Positions 8,027-16,440 are shown, counted from the stretch's first letter. The stretch: 41,374 nucleotides of DNA from JAFDVL01 sp043736395 (GCA_043736395.1 JAYTCQ010000357.1:1-41374), one strand, 5' to 3'. Program-made: numbers and translations. The notes: a model not told the origin generated them from the sequence alone.

Positions 8027-8581
8027 TTACCGCCAATGATGAAGTTGTTGCAAGATCAGGTCAGCATGCTTGCGCGGATTTGGAATCTGACGCATGGTGA
8101 TCTTACCTGCTTCTGCCGCACTGTCAATAATGACATCTCCCACTCCAAGCATTCTCTCAAAAATAGTAGCACTAACTGTCACGTCCTGCGCATTTCTAAG
8201 TGGAATATTTCTCACGGTTTTTGAAATCAGTCCGGAATCAATTTCAATTTTATTGGGAGTCAGTGTGTAGACAATTCGATTTCGCTCGATATGTTTCATT
8301 ACCGGATATGCAAACCCAACTAATGCAAAAATCAAAGCTATCAAGAGCGTAAATCCTAATACCCCGATCAATCCTGTAATAATGATCGCAGCCAAAGCGG
8401 CTCCCGCGTACAAAACTCCAACAGAATAAAATGACGGACGAATCTGGAAAATAATTTTTTCCTGTTTCATCGCGACTGGTTCTGAAACAGAAGTTATTTC
8501 TGACGGTTTCTGTTCAGCTCCGCAGCCGTTACAAAATTTACTTTCCGTTGAGAGGTCTTTTCCACAAATATTACAGAACAT
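8027..8581 (-). CDS. Zinc-ribbon and bacterial PH-domain membrane protein
   Basis: The N-terminus holds a zinc ribbon with CxxC pairs C3/C6 and C17/C20 (CNICGKDL, CNGCG). Two hydrophobic helices (about residues 53-95) come next, then a bacterial PH-like domain of the DUF304/YdbS type: RNRIVYTLTPNKIEIDSGLISKT contains the usual 'Y.lT..ri....Gli.k' pattern, with a following IPLRNAQDVTV. Such proteins are small membrane-associated scaffolds of mostly unknown role. It precedes the DUF6599-like gene, with about 65 nt between its stop and the preferred start of that gene. A weak GAGGT lies 13 nt before the ATG. Confidence 0.85.
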   Translation of the reverse strand: MFCNICGKDLSTESKFCNGCGAEQKPSEITSVSEPVAMKQEKIIFQIRPSFYSVGVLYAGAALAAIIITGLIGVLGFTLLIALIFALVGFAYPVMKHIERNRIVYTLTPNKIEIDSGLISKTVRNIPLRNAQDVTVSATIFERMLGVGDVIIDSAAEAGKITMRQIPNPRKHADLILQQLHHWR

Positions 8582-8602
8582 AAAGTTAAATTACCTCAGC
8601 GA

Positions 8603-9769
8603 TTATTTTTGCTGTGCTTCGAAGATTGCAGAAAGAATGTGTCCGCGTGAGGACTTTAGTTCGATGCCAAGCAATCGCGCTACCGTTGGAGCAATATCTA
8701 CGATTCGAGCGTATTCAATGTTCGTGTTAGTTTTAATTCCTTTTCCAGTGACAATTAAAGTCCCACGCATTTCTGAGCGCGAAGGTAAATATCCAGCGAC
8801 AAATCGAGGTGTAATTTTCTCAATTGATTTTTTCGTGCCCCCATTTTCCGAAAAAATTACTCCTGGAGCGGCTTCGATGAAAAACGCCGCTCGCGGATCA
8901 GCTCCCAGCTTAGCAACTTCTTTCTTAGTGACAATTCTGGAAATCGGGCTGTGATTCTGAATTTGAATTTCTCTGAAGACGGCTTCAAGTGATTTCGCCG
9001 CCTCTTCGTTGTTTTGATCTTTTAAGTAAATTGCCGCCGCGCCTTCCGACGAATATGTTGTTGCAATCCAATCCTTAACTTTCCCATTGGCATCAAATGT
9101 TAAAAATCCTTTTTTTGCCAAAAATTGATTGGGACGAAATTCCTGATCGGCTTTGGCAGTGCCGTGCGGTGAAATGATTATAACTGTAGCTTCATCTGAA
9201 TCGATTAATTCAAGGATTTTTTTGATTTGTAAATCACTGGCTTCGAGATTTGCATCCAGTCTAATTAAAATTAACTGTGCTTGTTTGATCGCCTCATCAT
9301 TTAAAGAGTCTAGTTTGAAATCAATTTCCTCGCTTTTCGTAAAAGGAAAATTAATCGCCGCCGTTTTGATCCCAGCTCGTTTTGCCGCTTGCCAGATTGT
9401 ATCTACTTTTATTTCTGAGAATTTAATTTCCGACGAAATTCCTTTTTCTTCATTAAAAATAAAGTCGGAGACGACACCGTGGTCCGATGGAAACATTCCG
9501 CTGACCACGCTTGCATATGCTGGTAAAGTCGCGGACGGGTAAACGCTCTCAACATTAAGCGCAAAAGCTCCTTTCTCGCGAAGGTATTTCAGATTCGGAA
9601 TATTCAGGCGTGGATTGTTAAGGTCTTCCGTTTTTAAGCCATCAATCGAAATTAAAATTACTTTTGAAGTAATTGCTACTGAAATTGGCTTTTTTTTATC
9701 TTGCGGAATAAGGTTGAGGGCAAAGAGCAACAATATTCCAGTGTAGGTAAGTAATCTGTAAGTCATCAT
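8603..9769 (-). CDS. Alkaline-phosphatase-superfamily phosphodiesterase-like protein, probably inactive
   Basis: The fold is recognisable from VILISIDGLK (D43), SVYPSATLPAYASVVSGMFP (nucleophile T81), and the ending GYLPSRSEMRGT, VDIAPTVARLLGI, typical of type I phosphodiesterase / nucleotide pyrophosphatases. An N-terminal hydrophobic stretch (about 5-21) suggests export. Several metal ligands of the family are changed. The usual SDHG is SPHG (P201), the GTHGYLP motif reads FVAGYLP (Ala325 for His), and the DxxxH site has Glu176 in place of His. Catalytic activity is therefore doubtful. It is separated by 21 nt from the zinc-ribbon gene downstream and by 13 nt from the VWA-less gene upstream, so it may be part of a longer minus-strand operon. 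Confidence 0.85.
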   Translation of the reverse strand: MMTYRLLTYTGILLLFALNLIPQDKKKPISVAITSKVILISIDGLKTEDLNNPRLNIPNLKYLREKGAFALNVESVYPSATLPAYASVVSGMFPSDHGVVSDFIFNEEKGISSEIKFSEIKVDTIWQAAKRAGIKTAAINFPFTKSEEIDFKLDSLNDEAIKQAQLILIRLDANLEASDLQIKKILELIDSDEATVIIISPHGTAKADQEFRPNQFLAKKGFLTFDANGKVKDWIATTYSSEGAAAIYLKDQNNEEAAKSLEAVFREIQIQNHSPISRIVTKKEVAKLGADPRAAFFIEAAPGVIFSENGGTKKSIEKITPRFVAGYLPSRSEMRGTLIVTGKGIKTNTNIEYARIVDIAPTVARLLGIELKSSRGHILSAIFEAQQK

Positions 9770-9782
9770 GAATTGTATAAAA

Positions 9783-10298
9783 TCAATTACAACACCCCGA
9801 GGATATTACTTCCTCAGTCGGTAAAAAGCGTAAGCGCCTGCGGTTTTCCTCAGTCGCAATATACCTATAAACTGACTGATGAACATTTACATCTTTCCTT
9901 CCTTTAAATCTTAGTATTATTCGAATCTTCCGAACTCTCCCATCATTTTTATCATTTTCTGGTGCATAACCAATTTTGTATCTGAAACCAACCTTTTTAG
10001 TAACCGTATCGTCATTAATTCTAATGTATTCCAGTACTTGCTGTACGCCATCTTCATAAATTTTAAAATTCCTCAGAATATTTTTTACAGATAGGATAAT
10101 TTCTTTTTCTGGCTTCTGCGTTAGATTGATCCCTATCAAAACAGTATTAGTACAAATACAAATGGCGTCAGAGTATTTTTCTTTTGGAGTTGACGAAGTG
10201 GTAGATTGACCAAAGCAAACAATGCTGAAATTGAAAACTGCCAACAATAGCAAAGGTTTCCAGATCGAAATAGTTTTTATGGTAGTAAACAACATCAA
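9783..10298 (-). CDS. Exported protein: flanks of a VWFA-related Acidobacterial protein without the VWA domain
   Basis: A 171-residue protein with a signal peptide (hydrophobic 12-29). It has the region that precedes the VWA domain in VWFA-related Acidobacterial proteins (VLIGINLTQKPEKEIILSVKN, then FKIYEDGVQQ at 78-87). It continues almost directly into the region that normally follows the VWA domain (YKIGYAPENDKNDGRVRKIRI, 107-127). The full-length VWA protein at 26310 has the matching IYEDGVKQ and YSIGYYPTNEKRDGKWRTIKI segments around a VWA domain of more than 200 residues. So this is a compact variant or the product of an internal deletion. There is no MIDAS motif, hence no predicted metal-dependent adhesion. 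It lies upstream of the phosphodiesterase-like gene. Confidence 0.7.
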   Translation of the reverse strand: MMLFTTIKTISIWKPLLLLAVFNFSIVCFGQSTTSSTPKEKYSDAICICTNTVLIGINLTQKPEKEIILSVKNILRNFKIYEDGVQQVLEYIRINDDTVTKKVGFRYKIGYAPENDKNDGRVRKIRIILRFKGRKDVNVHQSVYRYIATEENRRRLRFLPTEEVISSGCCN

Positions 10299-10329
10299 TG
10301 ACTTTTGATTAATTTAACTCTCCAGTTGA

Positions 10330-11070
10330 TTACCGTAGCAGCTCAATCATTTCTCTCACTGCCCGATCCAATCCTACCAGTGAAGCTCGCGCAATGATGT
10401 TATGTCCAATATTAAATTCTTCAATTTCCGCGATCTGCGCGATCGGAGCAATATTTCTATATGTTAAGCCGTGACCGGCGGCGACTCCGATTTTTGCCAT
10501 GACGGCCGTACGTGCCGCTTTTTTAATTCGCTCAACTTCCTTACTTATATCTTTCGTATTGCGAACCGTTGAACTCCCCGGAGCTTCACAAAGATGCGCA
10601 TACTTGGCGGTACAAAATTCCACCTGAAAAATATTCAATTTCGCCGAAGCTTTGATTTGCTTCAGATCAGGATCAATAAATAAGCTGACAAAAATTCCCT
10701 GTTTGCTCAAAGCGTCTACAGCTTTTTTAACTGCCGCCATATTCGCAATTACATCTAGTCCACCTTCAGTCGTCACTTCCTGCGGACTTTCCGGCACCAG
10801 CGTTACGACATCCGGTTTGAGACGCGAAGCAATTTCTATCATTTCATCAGTCGCCGCCATTTCAACATTCAAATGTGTCACGACGACTTGTTTCAGCGCA
10901 ATCAAGTCATAATCCTGAATGTGGCGGCGATCACTTCTTAAATGCGTAGTGATTCCGTCAGCTCCGGCCAATTCACAAATCACCGCCGCCGAAACTGGAT
11001 TCGGTTCGTTCGTACGCCGTGCCTGGCGAATCGTTGCAATATGATCAATGTTGACGTTCAGTCTTTTCAT
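10330..11070 (-). CDS. pdxJ: Pyridoxine 5'-phosphate synthase PdxJ
   Basis: PdxJ condenses 1-deoxy-D-xylulose 5-phosphate with 3-amino-2-oxopropyl phosphate to form pyridoxine 5'-phosphate, the last step of the DXP-dependent vitamin B6 pathway. The product has the family start MKRLNVNIDHIATIRQAR, the GADGITTHLRSDRRHI active-site region, and the GVAAGHGLTYRN and EFNIGHNIIARA phosphate-binding loops. The length of about 246 residues is normal. I use the ATG at 11070; a frame extension of 12 codons upstream adds non-family sequence. Its first codons overlap the end of the small membrane-protein gene by 26 nt, which suggests translational coupling. Confidence 0.97.
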   Translation of the reverse strand: MKRLNVNIDHIATIRQARRTNEPNPVSAAVICELAGADGITTHLRSDRRHIQDYDLIALKQVVVTHLNVEMAATDEMIEIASRLKPDVVTLVPESPQEVTTEGGLDVIANMAAVKKAVDALSKQGIFVSLFIDPDLKQIKASAKLNIFQVEFCTAKYAHLCEAPGSSTVRNTKDISKEVERIKKAARTAVMAKIGVAAGHGLTYRNIAPIAQIAEIEEFNIGHNIIARASLVGLDRAVREMIELLR

Positions 11071-11338
11071 AGATAAAAATTCCAATAAATATGCTGCCGC
11101 AGGCAAATAATAGAATTAATGAAATATACCACCCGCCTGTAACTATTCCTTCGCAACAAAAAAGCCTTTTGATTACGTAAAAATTAATCCTACCACTTCC
11201 CGATATTACGCTCTCTAAATACGCTAATAATAGAGATACCGCGACACCTGTGCTGCCAAATAATGTTCCGGATAAAGAGAGTATTTTAACTGTTTGCCTG
11301 TTAGCTCTTTTATAATCCATTAAAAAAAAATCGTTCAT
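11045..11338 (-). CDS. Small membrane protein (97 aa), unknown function
   Basis: The product has an N-terminal soluble part and two to three hydrophobic segments (about 19-40, 70-90), with a short charged C-terminus EKTERQH. It is wedged between the glycosyltransferase (stop 9 nt upstream) and pdxJ (26-nt overlap), and this packing supports a real gene. There is no strong Shine-Dalgarno; a second in-frame ATG at codon 7 (MDYKRANRQ) is an alternative start. I recognise no family. Base use is slightly more AT-rich than in the neighbours. A chance ORF cannot be fully excluded. Confidence 0.55.
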   Translation of the reverse strand: MNDFFLMDYKRANRQTVKILSLSGTLFGSTGVAVSLLLAYLESVISGSGRINFYVIKRLFCCEGIVTGGWYISLILLFACGSIFIGIFIYEKTERQH

Positions 11339-11347
11339 GGAATGCTT

Positions 11348-12109
11348 TTACCTATGGCTCAACACTTCCTGAGCTGCGGCGTATTTTCCAGTCAAATCGT
11401 TCCAGCGAATTTTAAAAACATCCGCGAATACTTCCAACGAAGCTGAAAGCATCGTGACTTTTGATCCTTCGACGTGTCGCCACACGACGGCAGTTTCTTT
11501 CCATTTCCAGCCCTGTTTATTGGCAATGAATAAAACTTCAGGATCAAATCCGAAGCCTTCGATTTGTTGCAGTGGGAAAATTGTTTGCGAAGCCTGGCGC
11601 CGAAATGCTTTAAATCCGCACTGCGTATCTTTAATGTCCATTCCTGTCATCAGCCGGATTAATAAATTTCCACCGCGCCCGCGCAGCCGCCGTAAAATGG
11701 ATTGTTCGACTTCGATCACAGATTCGCTAATCGCGCGTGAACCGAAGACGACATCATATTCATGATTCAAAATTGGATTGATTAGTTTCGGAATCTGATC
11801 CAGCGGAGTCGCTAAATCTGCGTCCATAAATAAATGGACTTCACCGCTGGCGTGGAGCATTCCGTTCCTGACCGCGTACCCTTTTCCGCGATTGCCTGGA
11901 TTTTTTAGCACCAGCAATTTTATTTTTTCGTTGGTTTGCACTTTAAAATTTTCAGCAATTTTTACTGTCTGATCGCTTGATCCATCGTCTACGACAATGA
12001 TCTCAGAAGTGTAATCCTGAGCCGTTAAATATTCGAAAGTTTGAGTCAAGGAAGAGCCTAATCGGTCTTCTTCGTTATACGCGGGGATAATGATTGAAAG
12101 TATTGGCAT
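11348..12109 (-). CDS. Family 2 glycosyltransferase (dolichyl-phosphate glucosyltransferase-like)
   Basis: A soluble GT2 (GT-A fold) enzyme that transfers a sugar from a nucleotide sugar to a lipid or glycan acceptor. Motifs are SIIIPAYNEEDRL, VDDGSSDQT, the metal-binding DADLATPL and DTQCGFKAFRR, which point to the DPG-synthase-like subgroup that acts on polyprenyl phosphate. I choose the ATG at 12109, because AAGGA lies 6 nt upstream and the protein then starts MPILSIIIPAYN; an upstream extension of 8 codons lacks such support. There is no C-terminal membrane segment, unlike many homologues. It heads the minus-strand unit with the small membrane protein and pdxJ and is divergent from argS. 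Confidence 0.9.
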   Translation of the reverse strand: MPILSIIIPAYNEEDRLGSSLTQTFEYLTAQDYTSEIIVVDDGSSDQTVKIAENFKVQTNEKIKLLVLKNPGNRGKGYAVRNGMLHASGEVHLFMDADLATPLDQIPKLINPILNHEYDVVFGSRAISESVIEVEQSILRRLRGRGGNLLIRLMTGMDIKDTQCGFKAFRRQASQTIFPLQQIEGFGFDPEVLFIANKQGWKWKETAVVWRHVEGSKVTMLSASLEVFADVFKIRWNDLTGKYAAAQEVLSHR

Positions 12110-12240
12110 TAATTTTCCTTTGTCATTTTGCAATGGAAATTAATAATACCGTATTTTGCACAGCCTGTGGAAATGCCTGAGGAAATTCAATAATTGACGA
12201 TGCAATCAAATTGATGCTATTAACATTGGTTTTGCTAAGA

Positions 12241-12359
12241 AAAATGCAGAAGCCCGCACGCAGTAAGGGCGTCAGTCCATCAGGAAAACTTCCGCAATTT
12301 TCTTGTTCATTTCTTTAAAGTGCACGGTCGCCCTTACTGCGTGCGGGCTTCTGCATTTT
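12241..12359. repeat. Palindromic repeat element, copy 1
   Basis: Perfect 31-bp arms (12241-12271 and 12329-12359) flank a 57-nt loop in the divergent gap between the glycosyltransferase and argS. The core GAAGCCCGCACGCAGTAAGG and the next bases CGC are shared with the element at 17465-17553. It lies between two start codons, so it cannot act simply as an end-of-gene terminator for either neighbour. The GC-rich stem contrasts with its AT-rich surroundings, which suggests a mobile or dispersed repeat (MITE/REP-like). Confidence 0.85.
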
Positions 12360-12385
12360 GGATCAAAGTTTGCGTAAGAGATTTT

Positions 12386-14410
12386 ATGGCTTCATCACTT
12401 TCAATTGAAATTAAGCAGCGATTGCTGGAATTTATTTCTCAGGAATTCCAGGTTGTCCTCGAGGACATCGCTTCAGAAATTCCTCCCAAAACCGAACTTG
12501 GAGATTTGGCTTTTCCTGTCGCATTTGAATTGGCAAAACGCATCAAGGCTGCAACTGGAGAAAAGAAAAATCCGCGTGAGATCGCAGCAAAATTAGCTGA
12601 ATCCTTAAGCAATATTTCCGGCGTAGCCAAAGTCGAGATCGCTGGCGCAGGATACCTGAACGTATTTTTCGACCGCGCCAAACTATTCAGCGAGCTAGCG
12701 AATTCTTCACCGACCACCGACCACCGATCCCCAACCACCGACAAAATCATAGTGGAGCATACTTCGATTAATCCCAACAAAGCCGCGCACATCGGACACG
12801 TGAGAAATTCAGTGCTTGGCGATACCGTCGTTCGGATTTTGAAAGCGATTGGCGATACGGTCGAAACTCATAACTACATTGATAACACCGGAGTTCAGGT
12901 TGCCGACGTCGTAGTCGGCTTCATCTACATCGAAAACAAATCGCTCGCAGACATTAAAGCCATCGCTGAAAAACCCGTGATTTCACGCGAAGACAGCTTT
13001 GATTATTATTGCTGGGAATTATACGCCCGCGTCGGGCAATGGTACGAAGAGGATAAAACACGATTAGAAATTCGCGCGAATACGTTGCATGAAATCGAAG
13101 CTGGCGGAAATGCTACGGCAGAAATTGGCGAATACATTTCGGAGAAAATTGTTGATTGTCATTTGAATACGATGTCGAGATTAGACATTAGTTACGATTT
13201 GCTGGCGCGTGAAAGTGAAATTTTACATCTGCATTTTTGGGCACATGCTTTTGAAAAACTCAAAGCCATCGGCATTATCGTTTTTGAAACCGAAGGACGC
13301 AGCAAAGGTTGTTGGGTGATGCGAGCTGAGGTGAGCGATGAGGAGAAAGAGAGACAAGGCGAGGCGGAGAATGAAAGTGAACACGACGCGGATAAAATTA
13401 TTGTTCGCTCGAATGGAACGGTGACGTATACCGGAAAAGATATTGCCTATCATTTATGGAAACTCGGTAAACTCGGCCTGGATTTTAATTACAATTTTTT
13501 ACGTCACGATCATCGTGGACACGAAGTCTGGATTTCATCGGCAGAAAAAAATCCAAATGAACATCCAGTCTTCGGGAATGGCACTGCTTATTTGAACGTC
13601 ATTGATGTCGGCCAATCCTATCCGCAAATGAACGTGAAAAAAGCTGTGATGATGCTCGCAGCTTCTGACGAAGAAAAAGCGAAAGTTTCGCGTAGCGCGC
13701 ATCTGGCTTATGAAAAAGTTACGCTCAGTTCTGATGCAGCTAAAGAATTAGGCGTTGAATCCGACGGCTCTGTTTCGATGTCCGGTCGTAAAGGCCTGGG
13801 CGTTAAAGCTGACGATTTAATTGATCGTTTAGAAGCCAGCGCATTAATCGAAGTGCAATCCCGTCATAAGGATTTATCCGAAGACGCGCAAAAAAAAATC
13901 GCGCATCAAATCGCAGTTGCCGCGCTGCGATATTTTTTGCTGAAATTTACGCGCACTTCGATCATCGCTTTTGACTTTAAAGAAGCACTTAGTTTTGAAG
14001 GCGAAACCGGACCATATATTCAATACTCCGCCGTCCGCGCCAATAATATTTTCCGAAAAATCGGACGTACTCCAGATGAAGTACAAAAAGATTTTGCAAG
14101 TATTGGCGCCGCACAAATTAATGAATTTCTCTCCGGCGAAAGCGGTAATAATTTATGGTCAGTAATTTATTTTGCCGCTCGCTTAATTGATATTGCCGGG
14201 ATTGCAGTGAAAGGGTTCGAGCCAACACATGTTGCGAAATATGCGTTTCAATTAGCGAAGCAATTCAATGTTTTCTACCACGATTTTCATATCCTCAGCG
14301 AAACCGATGAAACGCGAAAAACTTTATTGTTAACAGTCGCTGATATTACGCGCCGCCAACTGGAAAAGGCTCTGTCGCTACTGGGAATTGAAACGCCTGA
14401 GCGGATGTAA
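12386..14410 (+). CDS. argS: Arginyl-tRNA synthetase
   Basis: ArgRS charges tRNA-Arg with arginine. The product (about 674 residues from the ATG at 12386) has an N-terminal Add-1 tRNA-binding domain, the HIGH motif in AHIGHVRNSVLGD, a KMSKS-region variant MSGRKGLGV, and a C-terminal DALR anticodon-binding domain (GPYIQYSAVRANNI, then FYHDFHIL). An upstream extension of the frame would read through the palindromic repeat and is rejected. Between the Add-1 domain and the catalytic core is a repetitive insert encoded by 12708-12742 (PTTDHRSPTTD). It sits between KLFSELANSS and KIIVEHTSINP, at the natural linker, so function is probably kept. A GC-rich palindrome follows the stop. Confidence 0.96.
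   Translation: MASSLSIEIKQRLLEFISQEFQVVLEDIASEIPPKTELGDLAFPVAFELAKRIKAATGEKKNPREIAAKLAESLSNISGVAKVEIAGAGYLNVFFDRAKLFSELANSSPTTDHRSPTTDKIIVEHTSINPNKAAHIGHVRNSVLGDTVVRILKAIGDTVETHNYIDNTGVQVADVVVGFIYIENKSLADIKAIAEKPVISREDSFDYYCWELYARVGQWYEEDKTRLEIRANTLHEIEAGGNATAEIGEYISEKIVDCHLNTMSRLDISYDLLARESEILHLHFWAHAFEKLKAIGIIVFETEGRSKGCWVMRAEVSDEEKERQGEAENESEHDADKIIVRSNGTVTYTGKDIAYHLWKLGKLGLDFNYNFLRHDHRGHEVWISSAEKNPNEHPVFGNGTAYLNVIDVGQSYPQMNVKKAVMMLAASDEEKAKVSRSAHLAYEKVTLSSDAAKELGVESDGSVSMSGRKGLGVKADDLIDRLEASALIEVQSRHKDLSEDAQKKIAHQIAVAALRYFLLKFTRTSIIAFDFKEALSFEGETGPYIQYSAVRANNIFRKIGRTPDEVQKDFASIGAAQINEFLSGESGNNLWSVIYFAARLIDIAGIAVKGFEPTHVAKYAFQLAKQFNVFYHDFHILSETDETRKTLLLTVADITRRQLEKALSLLGIETPERM
12708..12742 (+). 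repeat. Short tandem repeat inside argS
   Basis: Units of CACCGAC / CACCGAT / CCAACCACCGAC repeat in frame and encode PTTDHRSPTTD at a domain boundary of ArgS. The unit is unlike conserved ArgS sequence at this point and looks like an inserted microrepeat. Confidence 0.7.
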
Positions 14411-14463
14411 TCGTATTGCGGGCGGCTCGCCCGCAAATAACGGGCGAGCCGCCCGTTGTACGA
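14411..14463. repeat. GC-rich palindromic element after argS
   Basis: The segment starts with TCGTA and ends with TACGA. Inside, GGGCGGCTCGCCCG (14420-14433) pairs with CGGGCGAGCCGCCC (14441-14454) around a short AT-rich loop. Each arm is itself nearly self-complementary. It fills the gap between argS and the AAA+/M41 gene, starting right after the argS stop. It could attenuate transcription, but it has no T-run, so it is not a classical terminator. Confidence 0.8.
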
Positions 14464-14475
14464 AGTTAGAAATTT

Positions 14476-16347
14476 ATGAAAATCAATCGCACGCTTATTG
14501 ATGAAAAAAAACAACAGCTTGAACGCATCAAGCTTGAGTTGAAGCAGGAATTCGTCGGCATTGATTACATCATTGATGACTTGCTGGATTACATTCAAAT
14601 CTGGTACCTGATGCCGGAAATTCTGACGCGTCCGATTATCGTTAATTTGTGGGGAATGACGGGTGTCGGCAAAACTGATTTGGTTCGCAAACTGGTCAGT
14701 AAGCTTCATTACCAGGATCGCTTCGCCGAAGTTGAACTCAGCAACAGCGAAAACAGCAGTGGCAGTTGGCGCAATTCTGTCTGGTCAATTCTTGATGATA
14801 ACGGACTGAATGATGGACTTCCTTCGATAGTTCTGTTCGATGAAATACAAAAATTTGCGACGCTCGATTCCACGGGGCAGCCGCTTTTAAATGTACGTTT
14901 TCAGGATTTCTGGGAACTCCTGAGCGATGGAAAACTTGCCAAGCGCGACAACAAAGAAGACATCAATCAGTATCTGAATACGTATTTGTTCAGCGCTTCG
15001 CAGCGCAAAAAACAACTGGCGCAAAATACTGAAGAAGGCATTGATCCCAACCCGACGATTGGAATCTGGGAAGCGAATCGTTTGAAAAAACTTTTCGATT
15101 TAGAGGATGATGCTCTCAAGATTGCCGAGCTGACTACGGATGAAATCTTAGTCGTTTTGCAGGAGCGAAAATCGCGCAAGAAAATTTACGAAGCCGTCAA
15201 TCACGCGAAAACATTAATCATCATCAGTGGAAATCTGGATGATGCTTTTACGATGTCGAGCGCTACGGGCGAAGCCGATATTGATGCTGACATTTTTCAT
15301 GCCTTCACAGAAAAGATTACGATTATTGATATTAAGAGTGCGTTGACGCGGAAGTTTCGCCCTGAACAAGTTGCTCGCTTCGGCAATATTCATTTGATTT
15401 ATAATTCGCTGAAGAAAGAACATTTTCAGAAAATCATTGCCAACGAAATTGCGCGAATTATCGAGAAAACCAAAATACATTTTCGGATCGATATCACCGT
15501 TGATGACAGCCTGAAACAATTAATTTATCAAAATGGAGTCTTCCCCGCGCAAGGCGTACGTCCGGTTTTTTCCAGTGTGATTGATATTCTCGAAGCCAAT
15601 TTGAGCAAGTTATTATTCGATGCGCTCATCGCCCGATCACGAAAAATTAGCATTGCTTATGATTATGTGAAGCACGAAATCAAGGCTCGCGTCGGAGCCA
15701 AACGCGATGTCGTCATTAAATATGTTGGACGAATTGATAAAATTCGCGATAGTAATTTAGCCGATTTAATTTCCAATGTTTCTGTTCACGAAAGCGGACA
15801 CGCTGTGGCGTACGCGGTGCTGTTTGGTCTTGCCGCCTTACAGTTGAAATCCAAAGTAGCTTCGACGTACGTCAGCGGCTTCACCTTCCCGCATCAGATT
15901 TATCAAACACGCCAAAGCCTGCTCGATAAAATTAAAGTTTATCTGGCGGGAGGTTTGGCCGAAGAAATTATTTTCGGCAAAGATCGCGCTACGGTTGGAC
16001 GTGAAAATGATCGTGAAGAAGCGACGAAGCTGGCGATGGGTTATATTCGCCGATACGGTTTTCACGAAGATTTTCAAGCGTACTACACAAATGAACCAGG
16101 CGTTTCGATGGACTTGGATGTGACTGACACCGCCATTGAAAAACTGCTGCGCAAGATGAGCAAAGAGACGACAGAAATCCTGAAAAAACATCGTCCATTT
16201 TTGGAAGAACTTTCCCGGGAATTACTGACTCAGGGAAGTCTGACTTCTACGCAGATTGCAGAAGTTGCTGAGAACAATAAGGTCGAAGTACAGGTCAAAG
16301 AAGAAGGTTATTTGCATATCGAAAATTACGAGAATTTTCTGAAATGA
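14476..16347 (+). CDS. Soluble Clp-type AAA+ ATPase fused to an FtsH-type M41 metallopeptidase
   Basis: Domains in order: an N-terminal helical segment; a AAA+ module with Walker A GMTGVGKT (60-67), Walker B IVLFDEIQKF (118-127), sensor 1 IIISGN (248-253) and an arginine-rich RKFRPEQVARFG (292-303); a Clp/HslU-like small domain with sensor 2 in QGVRPV (359-364); and a C-terminal M41 peptidase. The peptidase has the zinc motif HESGH (438-442), then GGLAEEIIFG (492-501) and the third-ligand region REND (509-512), as in FtsH. Unlike FtsH, there is no transmembrane segment, and the AAA+ part is Clp-like. About 120 residues separate Walker B from sensor 1, much more than usual, which suggests an inserted subdomain. 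ATP-dependent cytosolic proteolysis is the likely role; substrates are unknown. It lies downstream of argS after a palindrome. Confidence 0.88.
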   Translation: MKINRTLIDEKKQQLERIKLELKQEFVGIDYIIDDLLDYIQIWYLMPEILTRPIIVNLWGMTGVGKTDLVRKLVSKLHYQDRFAEVELSNSENSSGSWRNSVWSILDDNGLNDGLPSIVLFDEIQKFATLDSTGQPLLNVRFQDFWELLSDGKLAKRDNKEDINQYLNTYLFSASQRKKQLAQNTEEGIDPNPTIGIWEANRLKKLFDLEDDALKIAELTTDEILVVLQERKSRKKIYEAVNHAKTLIIISGNLDDAFTMSSATGEADIDADIFHAFTEKITIIDIKSALTRKFRPEQVARFGNIHLIYNSLKKEHFQKIIANEIARIIEKTKIHFRIDITVDDSLKQLIYQNGVFPAQGVRPVFSSVIDILEANLSKLLFDALIARSRKISIAYDYVKHEIKARVGAKRDVVIKYVGRIDKIRDSNLADLISNVSVHESGHAVAYAVLFGLAALQLKSKVASTYVSGFTFPHQIYQTRQSLLDKIKVYLAGGLAEEIIFGKDRATVGRENDREEATKLAMGYIRRYGFHEDFQAYYTNEPGVSMDLDVTDTAIEKLLRKMSKETTEILKKHRPFLEELSRELLTQGSLTSTQIAEVAENNKVEVQVKEEGYLHIENYENFLK

Positions 16348-16440
16348 GTAAATGAGGTTTATTTATAGTTCGTTCCCAATTAGTATCGGGCTTCATTTTT
16401 CTAACGAGTAAAGACATCAACTAATTTTTTCCCAATAATT

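Noticed and set aside
12320..12385. Upstream in-frame extension of argS
   Set aside because: It reads through the right arm of the palindromic repeat and has no family sequence; the ATG at 12386 fits the ArgRS N-terminus.
14205..14230. GGTTCGAGCC as a tRNA T-loop
   Set aside because: It lies inside argS, and no acceptor stem or anticodon arm is present around it.
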